The notes beneath the pieces were generated by a model. The model saw only the letters and a list, made by a program, of their open reading frames with translations. It made no database searches and was not told the DNA's origin. A program made the translations under genes and the position numbers. 45,359 nt of DNA from JAZMZS01 sp045120955. Its GTDB lineage: Bacteria; Bacillota; Clostridia; Oscillospirales; CAG-272. Below are positions 33,518 through 40,627 of the stretch, one piece after another (within the stretch, counting starts at the first letter, position 1; the number at the start of each line of letters is the position of its first letter). The stretch spans positions 1 to 45,359 of the forward strand of contig JBGVFH010000061.1 in NCBI GenBank assembly GCA_045120955.1, in the 5' to 3' direction.

Positions 33518-34315
33518 ATGGAAAACACAAATATATATGCGGTCTTTCTCGATATAGACGGAACGCTCATGAGCGGAGGAGAGCTTGCAAAAGAAAACGT
33601 TACAGCTATAAAAAAGGCTCGGGAGTGTGGGCACAAGGTATTTATAAATACAGGCCGTTCCTACTCTTTTATCCCGTGGTCAAAGCTCGGTGAGATCGAG
33701 TTTGACGGTGTGTGCGCAGGCTGCGGCTCGTACGTTGAGACGGACGGAAAGATACTGCGTTCGGTTGCGGTAGACCCCGAGTTTGTAAAGAGCACAGTTG
33801 ATTTTTACAAAAGAAACGGCAGGAGCATCTTTTTTGAGGGAGAAAGTGCGTGCTTTTATGTAAATCCCGACAAGGACAAGAGCGCAAACGTAATGCTCAA
33901 CGCAGGAAAATATAAGTGCTATGAGGTGACTGACAGCTCGCAGTTCGAGCGTGAATTTAAAGGGCAGAGGATAAGCAAGTTTACATATTGGAATGCGGGC
34001 ATTACGAAAGAGGAGCGTGACTTTTGGTCGAAAAAACTCCGTGTGATAGAGCATCCCACATATACTGAGTCTGTTATATACGGCTGTGACAAAGCGCTGG
34101 CAATGAAGATAGCGCTTGAATATCTAAATATTCCGAGGGAGCGCAGCATAGCAATGGGAGACAGCGTAAATGACGAGGAGATGCTCAGATATGCAGGTAT
34201 TTCGGTTGCTATGGGTAATGCGGTCGACAGCATAAAGAGCATATGTTCATATGTGAGCGCCGATGCAAAGGATGCGGGGGTCGCTTGTGCGCTGTACGAG
34301 CTGCTTTCCATTTGA
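33518..34315 (+). CDS. Cof-type HAD-superfamily hydrolase
   Basis: This 265-residue sugar-phosphate phosphatase-like protein has HAD motif I DIDGTLMSGG near the N-terminus, motif II in FINTGRSY, and the class IIB cap domain. Its motif III/IV region is CDKALAMKIALEYL to MGDSVNDEEMLRYAGISVAMGNA, with the catalytic Asp pair. Family members dephosphorylate small phosphorylated metabolites; the substrate is not readable from sequence. Confidence 0.9.
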   Translation: MENTNIYAVFLDIDGTLMSGGELAKENVTAIKKARECGHKVFINTGRSYSFIPWSKLGEIEFDGVCAGCGSYVETDGKILRSVAVDPEFVKSTVDFYKRNGRSIFFEGESACFYVNPDKDKSANVMLNAGKYKCYEVTDSSQFEREFKGQRISKFTYWNAGITKEERDFWSKKLRVIEHPTYTESVIYGCDKALAMKIALEYLNIPRERSIAMGDSVNDEEMLRYAGISVAMGNAVDSIKSICSYVSADAKDAGVACALYELLSI

Positions 34316-34326
34316 GAATTTTTACG

Positions 34327-34379
34327 TTTTGTCAGGCGTATTCGGTACCTGCAGGCAAGTGTATCTGCGCCTGACAAAA
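34327..34379 (+). terminator. Hairpin after the HAD gene
   Basis: TTTTGTCAGGCG (34327-34338) pairs perfectly with 34368-34379 over 12 bp around a 29-nt loop. The plus-strand 3' side is A-rich rather than U-rich, so it is a weak terminator candidate, but it lies 12 bp after the stop. Confidence 0.5.
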
Positions 34380-34405
34380 ATATTTAAAAAAATTCTAATT
34401 TTCTA

Positions 34406-34434
34406 TTGACAACCGTGATTTTTTGATGTATAAT
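34406..34434 (+). promoter_or_regulatory. Consensus promoter of tRNA-Gly
   Basis: TTGACA (34406-34411) and TATAAT (34429-34434) separated by 17 nt, a perfect SigA consensus, 19 bp upstream of the tRNA. Confidence 0.9.
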
Positions 34435-34452
34435 AATCAAGCGTTTGAAAAT

Positions 34453-34526
34453 GCGGATGTAGTTCAATGGTAGAATCCCAGCCTTCCAAGCTGGTCGTGC
34501 GGGTTCGATTCCCGTCATCCGCTCCA
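34453..34526 (+). tRNA. tRNA-Gly (anticodon UCC)
   Basis: A complete cloverleaf: acceptor GCGGATG/CATCCGC, short D arm with GTTCAATGGTAGAA, anticodon stem CCAGC/GCTGG around loop CTTCCAA (anticodon TCC), T arm GCGGGTTCGATTCCCGT, discriminator U and encoded CCA. It stands alone with its own consensus promoter and terminator. Confidence 0.98.
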
Positions 34527-34557
34527 AAAATCCGAAAGCGTCTGCTTTCGGATTTTT
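34526..34557 (+). terminator. Terminator of tRNA-Gly
   Basis: AAAAATCCGAAAGC (34526-34539) and GCTTTCGGATTTTT (34544-34557) form a perfect 14-bp stem with loop GTCT, immediately after the CCA end. Confidence 0.95.
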
Positions 34558-34618
34558 CATTTATCAGATGTTATACACATGATGATATGTGCCGCAAAAA
34601 AGGAAGGGGCGATTGGCG

Positions 34619-36025
34619 TTGACAAAGCATGATATTCGAGAGTATCTCGGTGACAGAGACCTATACAGCCGTATGCTCAAAATTGCAGTGCCTGTTTCCC
34701 TGCAGTCTCTCATTACCGTCGGAATAAATCTTATGGACACGATAATGCTCAGCGACATGGGAGATGCACAGCTGTCCGCCTCGTCGCTTGCGGGGCAGTT
34801 TATCAACATTTTCATGATATGCTGTATGGGGATCGGAATGGGTGCGTCTGTTCTAACATCACGCTTTTGGGGAATGAAGGATATTTTTTCTCTGAAAAAG
34901 GCGGTCACGGTCATGCTGCGCTTTTGTTTTATATTCAGTGCGGTGTTTACTCTTGCGACGATTATTTCGCCGAGGATGATAATGCTCATTTACTCAAATG
35001 AGGCGGATATCATAGATTACGGTATTACATATCTGAGGTGGATGATACCTACATATTTCTGTATGGGCTTTTCGCTTACCTGCACGATAGTTTTGCGAAG
35101 TGTCGGTCAGGTGCGTATTCCTCTCGCTTGCTCGATACTTGCGTTTTTTGTAAATGTGTTTTTTAACTGGGTGTTTATTTTCGGAGAGCTCGGCGCTCCC
35201 CGTATGGAGATAGCTGGTGCGGCTGTAGGCACGCTCATTGCCCGTGTGTTCGAGCTGTGCTTTATCTGCGGATATTTCTTCTTTTTCGATAAGCGGATAC
35301 GCTACCGTATTCGTGATATAGCGACGAGATGCCGTGATATGCTCGGCGAGTATATCCGTGTCAGTGTTCCCGTGCTTATCTCGGACGCATTGCTCGCACT
35401 CGGAAACAATGCAGTAGCTATGGTCATGGGAAGAATAGGCAAGGCGTTTGTAGCGGCAAATTCCGTAACGACCGTAGTTCAACAGCTCAGCTCCGTGCTC
35501 ACGACCGGCATATCAAACGCAAGCGGTATCATCACCGGTCATACCATGGGAGAGGGAGATTATAAAAAAGCACAGCGTCAGGGATATACATTCCTTATAT
35601 TGGGTGCAATAATAGGCGTTGTTGCGGCGCTCATTATTCTTGTGCTCCGAACTCCCATCATCAATTATTATGATGTGTCCGAGGAGGCAAAGCAGATCGC
35701 ATACAGCCTGATGGATGCGATCATTCTGATAGTTATTTTCCAGTCAATGAATTCTATCCTGACAAAAGGGGTGCTCAGAGCAGGAGGAGACACAAGGTTT
35801 TTGATGGCGGGAGACATTCTCTTTTTGTGGGTAGCGTCGGTGCCTTTGGGCGCTGTTGCAGGACTTGTTCTCGGGCTTGATGCGTTTTGGGTATATATCT
35901 TTCTCAAGATCGACCAGATAATCAAATGTGTCTGGTGCTTCTTCCGACTCAAAAGCGGAAAGTGGCTCAAAAATGTAAATCCTTCGCCTCAGCGGCAAAC
36001 AGAAGAGACAGTCGGTAATAGATAA
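34619..36025 (+). CDS. MATE family efflux transporter
   Basis: About 468 residues with twelve predicted membrane helices in two pseudo-symmetric halves. The N-terminal half has RMLKIAVPVSLQSLITVGIN and a short hydrophilic loop, and the second half begins near EYIRVSVPVLISDALLALGN. MATE proteins export cationic drugs or metabolites using Na+ or H+. Several start codons are possible: GTG 34589, TTG 34613 and TTG 34619. I chose the last because AGGAAGGGG lies 9 nt upstream, with TTG 34613 nearly as good. It probably has its own promoter, because the tRNA terminator lies between. Confidence 0.9.
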   Translation: MTKHDIREYLGDRDLYSRMLKIAVPVSLQSLITVGINLMDTIMLSDMGDAQLSASSLAGQFINIFMICCMGIGMGASVLTSRFWGMKDIFSLKKAVTVMLRFCFIFSAVFTLATIISPRMIMLIYSNEADIIDYGITYLRWMIPTYFCMGFSLTCTIVLRSVGQVRIPLACSILAFFVNVFFNWVFIFGELGAPRMEIAGAAVGTLIARVFELCFICGYFFFFDKRIRYRIRDIATRCRDMLGEYIRVSVPVLISDALLALGNNAVAMVMGRIGKAFVAANSVTTVVQQLSSVLTTGISNASGIITGHTMGEGDYKKAQRQGYTFLILGAIIGVVAALIILVLRTPIINYYDVSEEAKQIAYSLMDAIILIVIFQSMNSILTKGVLRAGGDTRFLMAGDILFLWVASVPLGAVAGLVLGLDAFWVYIFLKIDQIIKCVWCFFRLKSGKWLKNVNPSPQRQTEETVGNR

Positions 36026-36030
36026 GAGAT

Positions 36031-36072
36031 AAAAAGGAAGATTTTTCGGAGAAACGAAAAATCTTCCTTTTT
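36031..36072. terminator. Bidirectional terminator between MATE gene and purC
   Basis: A perfect 18-bp stem (36031-36048 with 36055-36072) with loop GAGAAA; A-run on the 5' side and T-run on the 3' side serve both convergent genes. Confidence 0.93.
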
Positions 36073-36092
36073 ATTGTTATCGGTTATCTGTT

Positions 36093-36791
36093 TTATCTGT
36101 TGTTGATAAGCTTTGTAAGCTCGATAGGATCAACGATCTTGCCGTCCTTGTAGACACGCATATTGCCAGAAGCTATCTCGTCGATGAGCACTACCTCACC
36201 GTTGTTGTAGCCAAACTCAAATTTGATATCCCAGAGATCAAGACCGATAGTCTTGAGATCATCTGCAACTATCTTTGTTATCTTGAGAGTCTGCTCCTTG
36301 AGAGATTCGAACATCTCACGGGTCATGACCTTGAGAGCAACGAGACCTTCGCCTGTAACGAGCGGGTCGCCCTTTGCGTCATTTTTGAAGGTACATTCAA
36401 CATAGCCGCCCTCGAGAGGTGTACCGTCCTTAATATATTCGCCGTATCTGCGGATAAAGCTGCCCGTAGCAACGAGTCTGCATATAACCTCAAGTCCGCC
36501 GCCGCCAAGCTCTTTACCGAAGCACTCAGCATTGAGCACCTCCATTGTTGCATTGTCGATATCAGCGCTGACATAGTGAGTTTTAATTCCTGCAGCCTTG
36601 AGCTTCTCAAAATAATAAACCGAGGTCTGAAGATTTGCCTTTCCTATTCCTTCAATAGTAAGGCCAACGCTGTTTTCGCCCGGATCGAAAACGCCGTCCT
36701 TGCCTGTGCAGTCGTCCTTGAACTTGAGCATTACATTGCCGTTGTCAAGAGCATATACATCTTTGGTTTTTCCCTCGTAAACTTTTTTCAT
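36093..36791 (-). CDS. purC: Phosphoribosylaminoimidazole-succinocarboxamide synthase (SAICAR synthetase)
   Basis: The 232-residue enzyme of de novo purine synthesis couples CAIR to aspartate using ATP. The start MKKVYEGKTKDVYALDNG contains the ATP-binding strand pair. Later signatures are CRLVATGSFIRRYG, VECTFKNDAKGDPL, LWDIKFEFGYNNGEVVLIDE and SGNMRVYKDG. ATG 36791 has AAAGGAG 8 nt upstream; an in-frame TTG three codons earlier lies too close. It is isolated from the other pur genes. The 284-bp gap upstream (36801-37084) is very A/T-rich; I saw no purine riboswitch core there. A TTGACA occurs on the minus strand, but its spacing to TATACA is 20 nt, so the promoter is uncertain. Confidence 0.96.
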   Translation of the reverse strand: MKKVYEGKTKDVYALDNGNVMLKFKDDCTGKDGVFDPGENSVGLTIEGIGKANLQTSVYYFEKLKAAGIKTHYVSADIDNATMEVLNAECFGKELGGGGLEVICRLVATGSFIRRYGEYIKDGTPLEGGYVECTFKNDAKGDPLVTGEGLVALKVMTREMFESLKEQTLKITKIVADDLKTIGLDLWDIKFEFGYNNGEVVLIDEIASGNMRVYKDGKIVDPIELTKLINNR

Positions 36792-37025
36792 TACAAGCAC
36801 TCCTTTGAATTCTAACTATAAAAACCGTAGAATATTTTATCACCATTTTTTTGATTTGTATAGGGGTTTTTTAAAAAAAAACTGTCAATTTTTTAAGTTT
36901 TTTTCATTTTTTTAGGTTAACAGAAAATATTGCGGGCAGGTAAAAAACATGATGGCAGATCCGTCTGAGAAAAAAAGTAAAAGTATGAAAAAACGCAAGA
37001 ATGCGCAAATCACACAAGTTTTATG

Positions 37026-37054
37026 TTGATTTTAACAGTTTTGTATGTTATACT
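37026..37054 (+). promoter_or_regulatory. Promoter of the zinc-finger membrane-protein gene
   Basis: TTGATT (37026-37031) and TATACT (37049-37054) with 17-nt spacing, 31 bp before the ATG at 37085. Confidence 0.75.
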
Positions 37055-37084
37055 GTATAAAAACGCTGTGCGGAGGACATTATC

Positions 37085-38035
37085 ATGGTAGGGTCAGGAC
37101 TGAAAAAATATGCTCAGGAGCTTGGTTTTAAGCTTAAAAACGGTGTTGCATACGGCGTATATGAAAAATATACCGTAACTATGAAGGAAGGCTCGGGCTG
37201 GAAGTGCGTGACCTTTTCCGTTACGTTTCCCACCGAAAATGAAAAGGCGGCAATGCAGGCAATGCTGCTTGATACGGCTTTTCAAAAGAAAAACCGTATT
37301 ATGAAGGTCGATATCACCGACGCTATGGTAATGATAAAATTTATCGACAATTACGGCACTATGAATACCTTGAAGAATGTAACGGAGCTTGTATGCGCAA
37401 GGCTCAAGGAGCTTGGCATTATGGGGGTCGAGTGCTGCAACGCTTGCAGATGCAGCTTTGAGGGTGTCGGCGGCGAGGATGTGCTTATCGACGGAAATGT
37501 GTTTTATATGCATTCGGGATGCATCGACAGTCTCGATATTGCTATGACACAGAATGCCGAAGAGATAAAAAACAGCGGAAGTATTGGCAGAGGTATCCTC
37601 GGTGCCGCACTCGGTGCTGTTATAGGCGCAATACCGTGGGCGATAGCATATTACGCAGGCTGGTTTGTAGCGTTTCTCGGCTTTCTTGTCGGAATTGCGT
37701 CGAAAAAGGGATATGAGCTGCTCGGCGGAAAAGAGACAAAGGCAAAGGGTATCTCGATCATTGTCTCGACCTTGATTGCGGTAGTTATAGTTGAATTTGC
37801 TGTTGTTTTGGCTATTTGGTACGGCGAGCTGTCAGGCTACGGCATTTCCTTTATGCAGTCGGTTGAGTTCTTTTTGACGGCTCTCGGTGAGGACTCCGAG
37901 ATGATAGGATATATCATTAGAGACATACTTCTCGGCTGGCTGTTTGCGGGACTCGGCATTTTCTCTACAATAAAGAACATCTTCTCGGATGCAAAGTCTG
38001 CTGTCAGCACACCCGTGAGACTCGACAGAGAATGA
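37085..38035 (+). CDS. Membrane protein with CxxC-HxxC zinc-finger-like motif, function unknown
   Basis: The 316-residue protein has a soluble N-terminal half (about 1-165) and a C-terminal half with about four membrane helices (starting near GILGAALGAVIGAIPWAIAYY, then ISIIVSTLIAVVIVEFAVVL and IIRDILLGWLFAGLGIFSTI). The soluble part holds C118-N-A-C121 and H143-S-G-C146, spaced like a treble-clef or ribbon zinc site, with two further Cys (117, 123). I do not recognise the family. It may couple zinc or redox sensing to a membrane function. GGAGG lies 8 nt upstream of the ATG. The next gene (AlkD-like) starts 90 bp after the stop. Confidence 0.85.
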   Translation: MVGSGLKKYAQELGFKLKNGVAYGVYEKYTVTMKEGSGWKCVTFSVTFPTENEKAAMQAMLLDTAFQKKNRIMKVDITDAMVMIKFIDNYGTMNTLKNVTELVCARLKELGIMGVECCNACRCSFEGVGGEDVLIDGNVFYMHSGCIDSLDIAMTQNAEEIKNSGSIGRGILGAALGAVIGAIPWAIAYYAGWFVAFLGFLVGIASKKGYELLGGKETKAKGISIIVSTLIAVVIVEFAVVLAIWYGELSGYGISFMQSVEFFLTALGEDSEMIGYIIRDILLGWLFAGLGIFSTIKNIFSDAKSAVSTPVRLDRE

Positions 38036-38125
38036 TCTGCAGGCTGAAAATAAAAAACAGAAGAAGCATGGGAGCCGCATTGTCTGTCCCGTGCTTTTTT
38101 GAGGAAAGGCAAAGCAAGAAAAATT

Positions 38126-38827
38126 ATGAGCGAAAATTCGAACAAAGTGATAAAACAAATAAGGGACGATCTTTTTTCCATGCAGGATGCGGGATACAGA
38201 GATTTTCAGAGCCGTCTTTTGCCGACTGTGGATAAGGCCGCCGTCATAGGCGTGCGTGTACCGAAGCTCAGAAAATACGCAAAAGGCATGAGCTCGGAGG
38301 CGGCAGCAGAATTTATGTCTGCGCTCCCTCATAAATATTATGAAGAAAACAGTCTGCACGCATTTCTTATCGAGCGCATCGGGGAATACGAGAGGACGGT
38401 TGCGGAGCTCGATCGCTTTTTACCGTATGTGGACAACTGGGCAAGCTGTGACGGTATGCGTCCCAAGGTTTTTAAAAAGCATACCGAGCCGCTGTATGAT
38501 AAGGTGAAGGAGTGGATAAAAAGTCCTCACATATACACCGTCAGATATGCTGTAGGGATGCTCCATTCGTTTTTTCTTGATGACAAGTTCTCGCCCGAGC
38601 ACTTGCGACTTGCAGCGAATGTGAAAAGCGGCGAATACTACATAGACATGATGTGTGCGTGGTATTTTGCTACGGCTCTGTCAAAGCAGCGTGAGCATAC
38701 GGTGCCTTATCTCAAAGAAGGGCTGCTCTCGGATACCGTCCGCGCAATGACTGTAAAAAAAGCGTGTGAGAGCCGCTGTATATCGGATGAAGATAAAATG
38801 TTCTTTCGCAGTTTGCTGAAAAAATGA
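38126..38827 (+). CDS. AlkD-like DNA alkylation repair protein
   Basis: The 233-residue all-helical protein fits the AlkD family of HEAT-like-repeat DNA glycosylases. After MSENSNKVIKQIRDDLFSMQ come GVRVPKLRKYAKGM, YYEENSLHAFLIERIGEYER and FLPYVDNWASCDGMRPKVFK. The central VDNWASCD holds the Asp and Trp expected at the DNA-binding surface. AlkD removes bulky positively charged lesions such as N3- and N7-alkylpurines. The ATG at 38126 is preferred to an in-frame TTG at 38099, though its ribosome site is weak. Confidence 0.88.
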   Translation: MSENSNKVIKQIRDDLFSMQDAGYRDFQSRLLPTVDKAAVIGVRVPKLRKYAKGMSSEAAAEFMSALPHKYYEENSLHAFLIERIGEYERTVAELDRFLPYVDNWASCDGMRPKVFKKHTEPLYDKVKEWIKSPHIYTVRYAVGMLHSFFLDDKFSPEHLRLAANVKSGEYYIDMMCAWYFATALSKQREHTVPYLKEGLLSDTVRAMTVKKACESRCISDEDKMFFRSLLKK

Positions 38828-38897
38828 GCGAAAGTGTGAAAAAATACTTTTTTTCTTAGGCGGCGTGTGCTTACGGCATATAAACTATGCTTTTTTT

Positions 38898-38974
38898 GTC
38901 GCATAGGGAATTTTACGGATCCTCACTCGTCGCTCGCTCAGTATGACGCAGGCGGGGCACTGCACGTTTTTTTG
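38898..38974 (+). repeat. Dispersed intergenic element, copy C
   Basis: It opens GTCGCATAGGGAATTTTACG, followed by GATCCTCACTCG and CGCTCGCTCAGTATGACGCA, and ends with a T-run. It matches the front half of copy B and the type of short gut-Clostridia repeat that contains CGCTCAG-ATGAC (knowledge, not searched). It sits about 70 bp after the AlkD-like gene. Confidence 0.55.
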
Positions 38975-39016
38975 TAAAAATAGCATCGTTGATGATAATT
39001 TTTTTATTTCTATTGC

Positions 39017-39045
39017 TTGACTAAATATAATTTTTGTGTTAAGAT
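39017..39045 (+). promoter_or_regulatory. Promoter of the minD-mgsA-like unit
   Basis: TTGACT (39017-39022) and TAAGAT (39040-39045), 17-nt spacing, about 47 bp before the ATG at 39092. Confidence 0.7.
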
Positions 39046-39091
39046 GAAATATACACATGATTAAATGGGGTAATAGGAGGCATCATACAAA

Positions 39092-39898
39092 ATGTGTAGA
39101 ACTATTTTGGTTACCTCCTGCAAGGGAGGCGTCGGTAAATCTACTGTCGCCGCCAACCTGTCAATGGCTCTTTCATCACTCGGACGACGAGTGGTTCTCA
39201 TTGATATGGACCTCGGAAACCGCTGCCTTGACCTTATACTCGGTTGCGAGGACAGCGTTGTGTATGATATAGCTGATGTATGTATAGGTGTCTCGGATCT
39301 TTCTCAGGCACTTATTACCTTTGAACGTCCGAGAAATTTTTTATTTTGTCCTGCACCCTTTATGTACTCCGGCAATATTACAAAGGAAAATCTCAAACAC
39401 GCTCTTGAAGATCTCAGAGCTAAATACTCGCCCGATTATATAATACTTGATACCTCGGGAGGGGCGGATATATCTGTTGAGCTGTGTGCGTCGGTTTCCG
39501 ACGAGGCTATCATCGTTTCATCGAGAAATCCGTCATCTATCCGTGCCGCGTCAAAGTCCGGAGTGCTTCTTGAGAGCTTTGGTGTTGAGGTTCAACACCT
39601 GATAATAAACGGGCTTGAGCTTGACACGAAAAAAACGGATGTCAGAGTCGGAGTGCTTGAGATAATAGACATGACAGGCGTGTGCCTGCTTGGCATAATT
39701 CCAAAGGACAGCAGTATAGAGCTGCTTGCGGAAAAAGGAAAACTGTGCGGCGAGGGCAGGGTAACGGCGGCTTGCACGGCTTTTTCGAATACGGCTCGCC
39801 GAATCGACGGAGAGAAAGTTAAATTGCTCTCTTCTGTCAAAGGGCTAAGCGAAAGACAAAGGCGTCGGATACTTACCGGCGATATACATAAAAAATAA
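39092..39898 (+). CDS. MinD/ParA-family P-loop ATPase, divergent MinD
   Basis: The 268 residues have deviant Walker A KGGVGKST (11-18), switch I LIDMDLGNRCLDLIL (36-50, close to MinD DxDxGLRNLD) and Walker B IILDTSGG (117-124). MinD keeps DSPAG at that site and RDADR after the third strand, but here they read DTSGG and RAASK (151-155), so the Asp equivalent to D152 of E. coli MinD is gone. The C-terminus KVKLLSSVKGLSERQRRR does not look like the usual amphipathic membrane-targeting helix. In clostridia minD normally lies in minC-minD-minE-rodA-mgsA; here minC and minE are absent from the window, and the next gene is mgsA-like. It may be a remnant or repurposed positioning ATPase. Confidence 0.85.
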   Translation: MCRTILVTSCKGGVGKSTVAANLSMALSSLGRRVVLIDMDLGNRCLDLILGCEDSVVYDIADVCIGVSDLSQALITFERPRNFLFCPAPFMYSGNITKENLKHALEDLRAKYSPDYIILDTSGGADISVELCASVSDEAIIVSSRNPSSIRAASKSGVLLESFGVEVQHLIINGLELDTKKTDVRVGVLEIIDMTGVCLLGIIPKDSSIELLAEKGKLCGEGRVTAACTAFSNTARRIDGEKVKLLSSVKGLSERQRRRILTGDIHKK

Positions 39899-39920
39899 TA
39901 TAACAGGGGGAAAGACATAA

Positions 39921-40343
39921 ATGGAAATTGCAATAATTGCAAGCGATACAAAAAAAGAACTTATGACACAGTTTTGCATAGCTTACTGCGGTATACTCAG
40001 TAAGCATAATCTCTGTGCGACCTCCGTTACAGGCAATTATATCTCCGAGGCGACCGGACTTGAGATAGAAAAGCTCCTTTCAGGACCTCACGGGGGAGAA
40101 CAGCAGATAGCCTCCAGAGTTTCATATAATGAGATAGATGCGCTTCTTTATTTCAGAAGCACCGAACCCAAAAACAACTTCGATGAGGCTGAATATCAGC
40201 TCCTTCGTCTGTGCGACGTTCACAATGTTCCCGTTGCGACTAATATCGCTATGGCGGAAATACTTATCATGGCGATAGACAGAGGAGACCTTGACTGGAG
40301 AAATATCGTAAATCCACGTTCACAGTCAAATAAAAAAGGCTGA
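39921..40343 (+). CDS. Methylglyoxal-synthase-like protein lacking catalytic residues
   Basis: The 140 residues align over their whole length with clostridial MgsA (DHAP to methylglyoxal). Phosphate-site residues are kept: Lys in ASDTKKEL, VTGN and LSGP. At the catalytic places the family has GGDQQ, then an Asp, a His and an Asp; this protein has GGEQQ (E60 for D71 of E. coli), S80 for D91, F87 for H98 and A90 for D101. The C-terminal RLCDVHNVPVATN and AIDRGDLDWR remain family-like. I infer loss of synthase activity, perhaps leaving a DHAP- or phosphate-sensing role. It starts 22 bp after the MinD-like gene with AGGGGG upstream. Confidence 0.88.
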   Translation: MEIAIIASDTKKELMTQFCIAYCGILSKHNLCATSVTGNYISEATGLEIEKLLSGPHGGEQQIASRVSYNEIDALLYFRSTEPKNNFDEAEYQLLRLCDVHNVPVATNIAMAEILIMAIDRGDLDWRNIVNPRSQSNKKG

Positions 40344-40363
40344 TAAAAACAGCTTATGTACAG

Positions 40364-40575
40364 GACACGTCTGCTGAGGCGGGCATACAGAGAGAGGGCG
40401 GCGGCTGAGAGCCCTTTGTCCAAGTCGGATGAGATACCACCTGTGCGCTCGGTGAAATTCCGATACAAATTTTAAAAACGAAAAAGTTAAAATTACGGGT
40501 GGAACCGTGCGGAAACTGTATTTTCAGCTCCACACCCCGAATGTCGGAGGACATTCGGCGTGCGGAGTTTTTTCG
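40364..40575 (+). promoter_or_regulatory. T-box riboswitch controlling thrS
   Basis: The leader contains the T-box consensus GGGTGGAACCGTGCGG (40497-40512), which binds the free CCA end of uncharged tRNA in the antiterminator. A stem I region precedes it, with AGAGAGGGC and a GGGC/GCCC arm. A candidate specifier triplet ACC (Thr) is at 40436-40438 followed by A; its place in the specifier loop was not verified. No strong promoter was seen, so it may be transcribed from the minD-mgsA unit. Uncharged tRNA-Thr should raise thrS expression. Confidence 0.9.
40528..40573 (+). terminator. Regulated terminator of the thrS T-box
   Basis: CTCC-CAC and CCGAATGTC pair with GACATTCGG and GTG-GGAG around a GGAG loop to form a long stem, followed by six T. 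It is the alternative to the antiterminator of the T-box. Confidence 0.85.
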
Positions 40576-40627
40576 TTTCATACAACAAAACAAAATAACA
40601 AAATCTTATCATATAAAGGAGAAGAAA

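Noticed and set aside
36801..37084. Purine or PRPP riboswitch upstream of purC
   Set aside because: No recognisable core; the region is homopolymeric A/T stretches.
39921..40343. Ordinary methylglyoxal synthase annotation (mgsA)
   Set aside because: Family membership is clear, but the catalytic residues are replaced, so I did not assign the activity or the gene symbol.
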